From NCBI GenBank assembly GCA_029207755.1, contig JARCOQ010000005.1, positions 48,759,563 through 48,823,562 on the forward strand: a DNA stretch of 64,000 nucleotides. The letters run 5' to 3'. Positions 60,122 to 64,000 of this stretch are shown here, piece after piece (the first letter of the stretch is position 1; each line of letters begins with the position of its first letter). The notes under the pieces were generated by a model. That model saw nothing but the letters and a program-made list of their open reading frames with translations, was not told the DNA's origin and ran no database searches. A program made the translations under genes and the position numbers. The DNA is from Chamaea fasciata (taxonomy: Eukaryota; Chordata; Aves; Passeriformes; Sylviidae).

Positions 60122-63100
60122 GCATGCTATTGCTAGCTTAAGTGATTTATTTCAGAGGATATATAGGATACATAGAGGACACACCTCTATATAAAGCCCC
60201 ATATTGTGAGCATATGCTGCAATCTATAGTAGACAGGAAAATAAAAGTGATCACAGGCAAGCATGTAATCGTGCAAGCAGTTCCAACATGCTGGCTCACA
60301 GGCTTTCATTTGAGCTCCATCTACAAATCTTGCCTTGGAGATGGTCCCAGAAAGTCTCAAGCTTCCCACCTGGGAAGCTTTAAATGAGCTCTCCAGGTGG
60401 GAAGAGTTGGGGTAGGGTATCATTTTGTGATATCTGCTCAACAGCAACAGACTCATCCAGGTACCTGGTGTGGTGTACTTTTTCTTTGGTATGCCCTAAT
60501 TTCTTGTTGAATTTCATTTATTTGAATTTCTGATTTAAAAAGTTGCTTACTTATTAAGTGCAAAAAAACCCCCAAACTGTGATGGCTTAAATTGGTCTCT
60601 CCTCCTTGCTCCAGACCTGTTGTGCTCCTCGTTTATTGGCATCATGCTGTAACCAACTGAGCTAAACTCAGTTGTTACAGAGCTCTCCAGCTGTGCAGAA
60701 AGTGGGAGAGACAAAGAGATGCTGGCTCTTTACCCACCGCAGTCTGAGGCCAATATGGTAATTTAAATGGAAATCTTCGTTTTAAGCCAAGCAATGAGTG
60801 TTTGAAAAAGTGGAGTGCATCTTCTTCAGGGATTAACCTGCAGCATAATTTGGATAGTGGGGCTGCTGAGGTGTTAAATCATGTCCACACAAACCACCAC
60901 CATTCAGTTGGAAGCAGCCCCAGGCACACACCATACATCAGGTCCAAGTGGTGCACATTTGTATCACTATATTTGCAACTAATGAAATAACTAGAAAAAA
61001 ATCTTGCATATACGTTATATATAAGCAGCTGTCATACAAATAAACTCTTTCCAGTCTCAGCTTTCCATTTCCTCCTTAATCAGAAAGTCTATTATATTTG
61101 GGACAGATTCAGGAGTCTCTGCTGGTTCCCATCCCCTGGGCCTGTTTATACTAACTTGCGAGGTGAGCTACTCTTCAGATCCCTACAAAACCCATACCCA
61201 CCTTTAGAGCATGCACCTATTTTAATGTATGGCAGGGGAAGAAGAGACATTTCTCTCCAGCTCTTGTCTAGATTTAACTGTCTTTCACTTGGAAAATCTG
61301 GCAGATTCCCCATAGGCTGAGATGAAATAATAGTGAAAACCATAAGTAATCTGACAGTTGTAATTACAGGCCCACCAGCTCCTTATTGACCTCAGACAGA
61401 ATAAGGAAATAGCACATACTAGGATCATTTAAAAACAAGGGAAAAGTTCAAGTTAACACTAAATCTCATGTGTTTATGGAAAAGAATCTATATAACTGCT
61501 TGGGAACTTTTGGAGATGTAAGTTATAGATTTGGGTTACGGATTTGGCTGACAAAAATAAAAGCTGTTGAAGCTCTCCAGCAAGGAAACTGATACAGTCT
61601 TACACTGTGGTTTAATTTTTAAAATACTGGAATGATACCAAATTAACACATTTTGTAGTAATGAGACTGAAAATTGACTGGATAGTAAGTGTCAAAATAT
61701 TAAAGTTGATACAAGCATGTAAGGGGGGCTTTTGAAACAGTCCAATGGTGAGTTACTCCACCCAGGCCACACTTTTGATTGGGCAGCGCTGTTTGTAGAA
61801 GTGACTGGGGAAGGACTGACTCACAGCGGAGCAGCAGCTGAGTGTGAGCTCCCAGTGCAGTCAGAAAGGCTAATTCCATTCTCTGATGTATAAGCAGGGA
61901 ATGCGGAACAGGTGTAATGAGATTATATTGCAGGCGATAATATTGTGTCCATGGAGGTGATTACTGGTGTGAAAGAATTCCCAGTTTTGACAGCTAAGAT
62001 TCAGTGAGGAAGGGAACAAGTTGGAGAGGCTTCCTGGCAAAGCTTTAAGCCCTGTAAAGGAGTTGGAATACATTTTATGAGAGAGAAGCATCTAGGACCA
62101 ATATGATCAAAGCCTTAGTATACCTGTGTAGCATTACATTTTTACTCTTCCAATTGTCACACTGCCTAACAATGGCACTAGAAAAAACAGTCTAGAGATG
62201 AGGTGTACATTTGATAATGGAGAAAGGAGTTGAATACTTCAGTGATTGACTTAGGGTGCTGGCAGCTTTCCAACCATTGGCAGATTTTAATGAAGATGGG
62301 ATGTTTAACAAAACAACAATGATTAATGTGACAGAGTTCTTTGTCCTGTGATAATCTGGAAAGCAGAGTGGTCTGGAAATTAGTCTACTGCAATAGACAC
62401 TGCTGTAAGATGGTACCAGCCTGCAATGCTTTTGCTACAACTGCTCCCAAAATTCTAGTCCATAGCTATACTCCTTGCATTTTACATTGTTTTACTTCAT
62501 TTAGAGGCTTGGTTTCCTCAGCTGAGGAAGCCCCTGTTTCTAGGTCCGAAAATGACTTAGGACCTTTCTGCTACGGGATCTCTGTCTTGGATTGCTCCCT
62601 GCAAACAGCCTCTCCCTGCTGTTTTTGTCTGCTTTGGAGAACCGCCTGAAGTGAGTGAACTCAGTTCCTGTGTCCTGTGAGTAGGGTTCAGCACCACCAA
62701 CCGCCTCAGTGTGCTGGGGGGGGGACAAATCTGGGAAAGCATGGGCAGGACTGAGGCTACTTGTCCCAACTGAAGGATTCTGAGCAAAAGGATTTGGGCA
62801 AGATCCACCCATTTCAGCCCCCGGTAACACGTACTGAAAATGCGGGATAACAAGGAGAGGCAATAGATCTCAAGGATACAATGAAATCCTTAACTGAGCT
62901 TCCACCTTCATGTCTGTTGGGCAGCAATGTTGGGAGAAGTTACCTGGGGTGGTCATGGATTTATGTGAGCACAGAGCCTCAAGGAGCTCACACCTGAATC
63001 CAGTGGTGCGGAAGGCTGGGACCTCGTTTCCACTGTCCCGGACTGTCCTGTACTGCTCCACGGTGTTTGACATGTAGGCAAGATTCAGAGGTGAGGGAGT

Positions 63101-63240
63101 GGTTTGCTGTACAGTTATAAAAGACTGCAGCTGCTTTAATCTGACCTAAATACCTTCCAGATTATGCAGCCCGATGCTTGCTTTGAAAACCTAGAAGGTC
63201 GCTGTCCGCTGGGTCTTCCTCCCTTAAGCGAACCAGGGCC
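60122..63240. other. Intergenic sequence, no gene seen
   Basis: No splice-bounded coding exon was recognised on either strand. The stretch at 61740-62110 differs in texture from its AT-rich flanks and may be an old repeat. Confidence 0.45.
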
Positions 63241-63249
63241 ATGGACTTG

Positions 63250-63500
63250 GCAACGAGTGAGAGCTCGTGTTCTGCGGCGGCCGTGGGGGAAAGCCGCGAC
63301 AGCAGAGGGTGTTGCAGACCGAGATGAAGGCGCTCCGGCCGCGGTGCGCGGCTGGCTCCGGCTCCCCTCGCTCCATTCATCCATCCTCCGGGACATGCAG
63401 CAGCGCCGGGCACGGCAGCGCAGCCGCTCCGTGCCGGGGCTGGCAGCCCGCAAGCCGCGGCGCCCGGCTCCCCGCAGCCATGCTGGGTCACCGCGATCTG
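63250..63500. promoter_or_regulatory. Small CpG-rich patch, possible promoter or first exon of an unseen gene
   Basis: CpG density rises sharply in AT-rich surroundings. Open frames of up to 171 codons exist on both strands but none resembles a family I know. The direction of any transcript is not determined. Confidence 0.4.
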
Positions 63501-63679
63501 GGCAGCCCCTGTACCTTCGCTTTCCTGGAAAGCAGTTTCTCTTCGTTACTGAGAAGAGCCCTGCTCTGGTAGAGGAAGGAGGGGCCTTGCCACCGCTTCA
63601 TGCAAAGGGGCCACTACTTGTGCTAATTCTTCTCATAAAAGTGGAATTAAAACAGCCTCTGCTCTCTCTAAACCACTGA

Positions 63680-63842
63680 AGGTGTTTGTTTGGTGTTGTT
63701 TTTGGGTTTTGGGGTTTTGTTTTTGTTTGTTGTTTGTTGTTTTTGTTTTTGTTGTGGTTTTTGTTGTGGTTTTTTGATGATTTGTTGTTGTTGTTGTTGG
63801 GTTTTGTTTTTGTTGTTTTGTTTTTTGGTTTTTGTTTTTTCC
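63680..63842. repeat. Strand-asymmetric G/T-only tract
   Basis: About 160 bp almost lacking A and C on the plus strand, made of TTTTGTTTG, GTTGTTGTTG and GGGTTTTGGGG runs. The frames through it (Phe/Leu/Val/Cys/Gly-rich) are low-complexity artefacts. Confidence 0.9.
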
Positions 63843-64000
63843 CTGAGGGGAGTAGAGGAACAGGGCTGGGGGATTTTTGTGTGTTTATTTACTCCTCCTG
63901 GCTTTCTCTTTTCCTGCTGTGGGTTTTTTTCCCTCTTCTTAATGCTTTGCTGTTAGCACCTCCTTAAAAGGAGGCTTTTAGCAAGTTAAGAGAGAGACCA

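Noticed and set aside
63686..63967. 93-codon Phe/Leu/Cys-rich frame that looks like a membrane protein
   Set aside because: It is a translation of the G/T-only low-complexity tract.

Overview
The window looks like bird genomic DNA. It has compact intron-exon genes with GT-AG splice sites, CpG-island promoters, and several 5'-truncated CR1 LINEs in both orientations. It also carries an intact globin E gene, a globin that mammals lack. A turtle or crocodilian cannot be excluded from sequence alone. All genes were read by matching spliced exons to families known from memory; no database search was run.

Layout. (1) 1-6.5 kb: the 3' end of LUC7L2 (+), encoding the RS-rich tail of a U1 snRNP-associated splicing factor. 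(2) 6.5-12.1 kb: gene-poor sequence with two CR1 copies. (3) 12.1-15.9 kb: an intact three-exon globin E gene (-), with a CR1 in its first intron and paired TAATCA homeodomain motifs upstream. (4) 15.9-26.2 kb: intergenic sequence with a decayed HSPA12-like Hsp70 pseudogene (-), CR1 fragments and a well-bounded solo LTR. (5) 26.3-41.7 kb: a divergent pair from one CpG island, the U12 minor-spliceosome snRNA (RNU12, -) and POLDIP3/SKAR (+). POLDIP3 has eight constitutive coding exons plus a cassette exon homologous to human exon 3. (6) 43.3-46.9 kb: RRP7A (+), a ribosome-biogenesis factor whose exon 1/intron 1 junction lies in a 48-bp minisatellite. (7) 47.8-56.9 kb: a SERHL/SERHL2-like alpha/beta hydrolase (-), tail-to-tail with RRP7A. 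(8) 57.2-58.6 kb: a broken tandem copy of the same hydrolase. (9) 58.6-64 kb: no recognisable gene, an A-rich run, a short CpG-rich patch near 63.3 kb and a striking G/T-only tract.

POLDIP3, RNU12, RRP7A and SERHL2 are also neighbours on human 22q13.2, so that half is an old syntenic block. LUC7L2 is on human 7q34, so the window also spans a junction between what are separate blocks in human. Much of the content concerns RNA processing: LUC7L2 (U1 5' splice-site choice), U12 snRNA (minor spliceosome), POLDIP3 (exon-junction/mRNA export and S6K1-linked translation) and RRP7A (pre-rRNA processing). I saw no undescribed multi-gene system. The most interesting signals are the minisatellite that multiplies the RRP7A exon 1 splice donor, the conserved U12/POLDIP3 bidirectional promoter, and the conserved POLDIP3 cassette exon with a tandem acceptor and GU-repeat donor.
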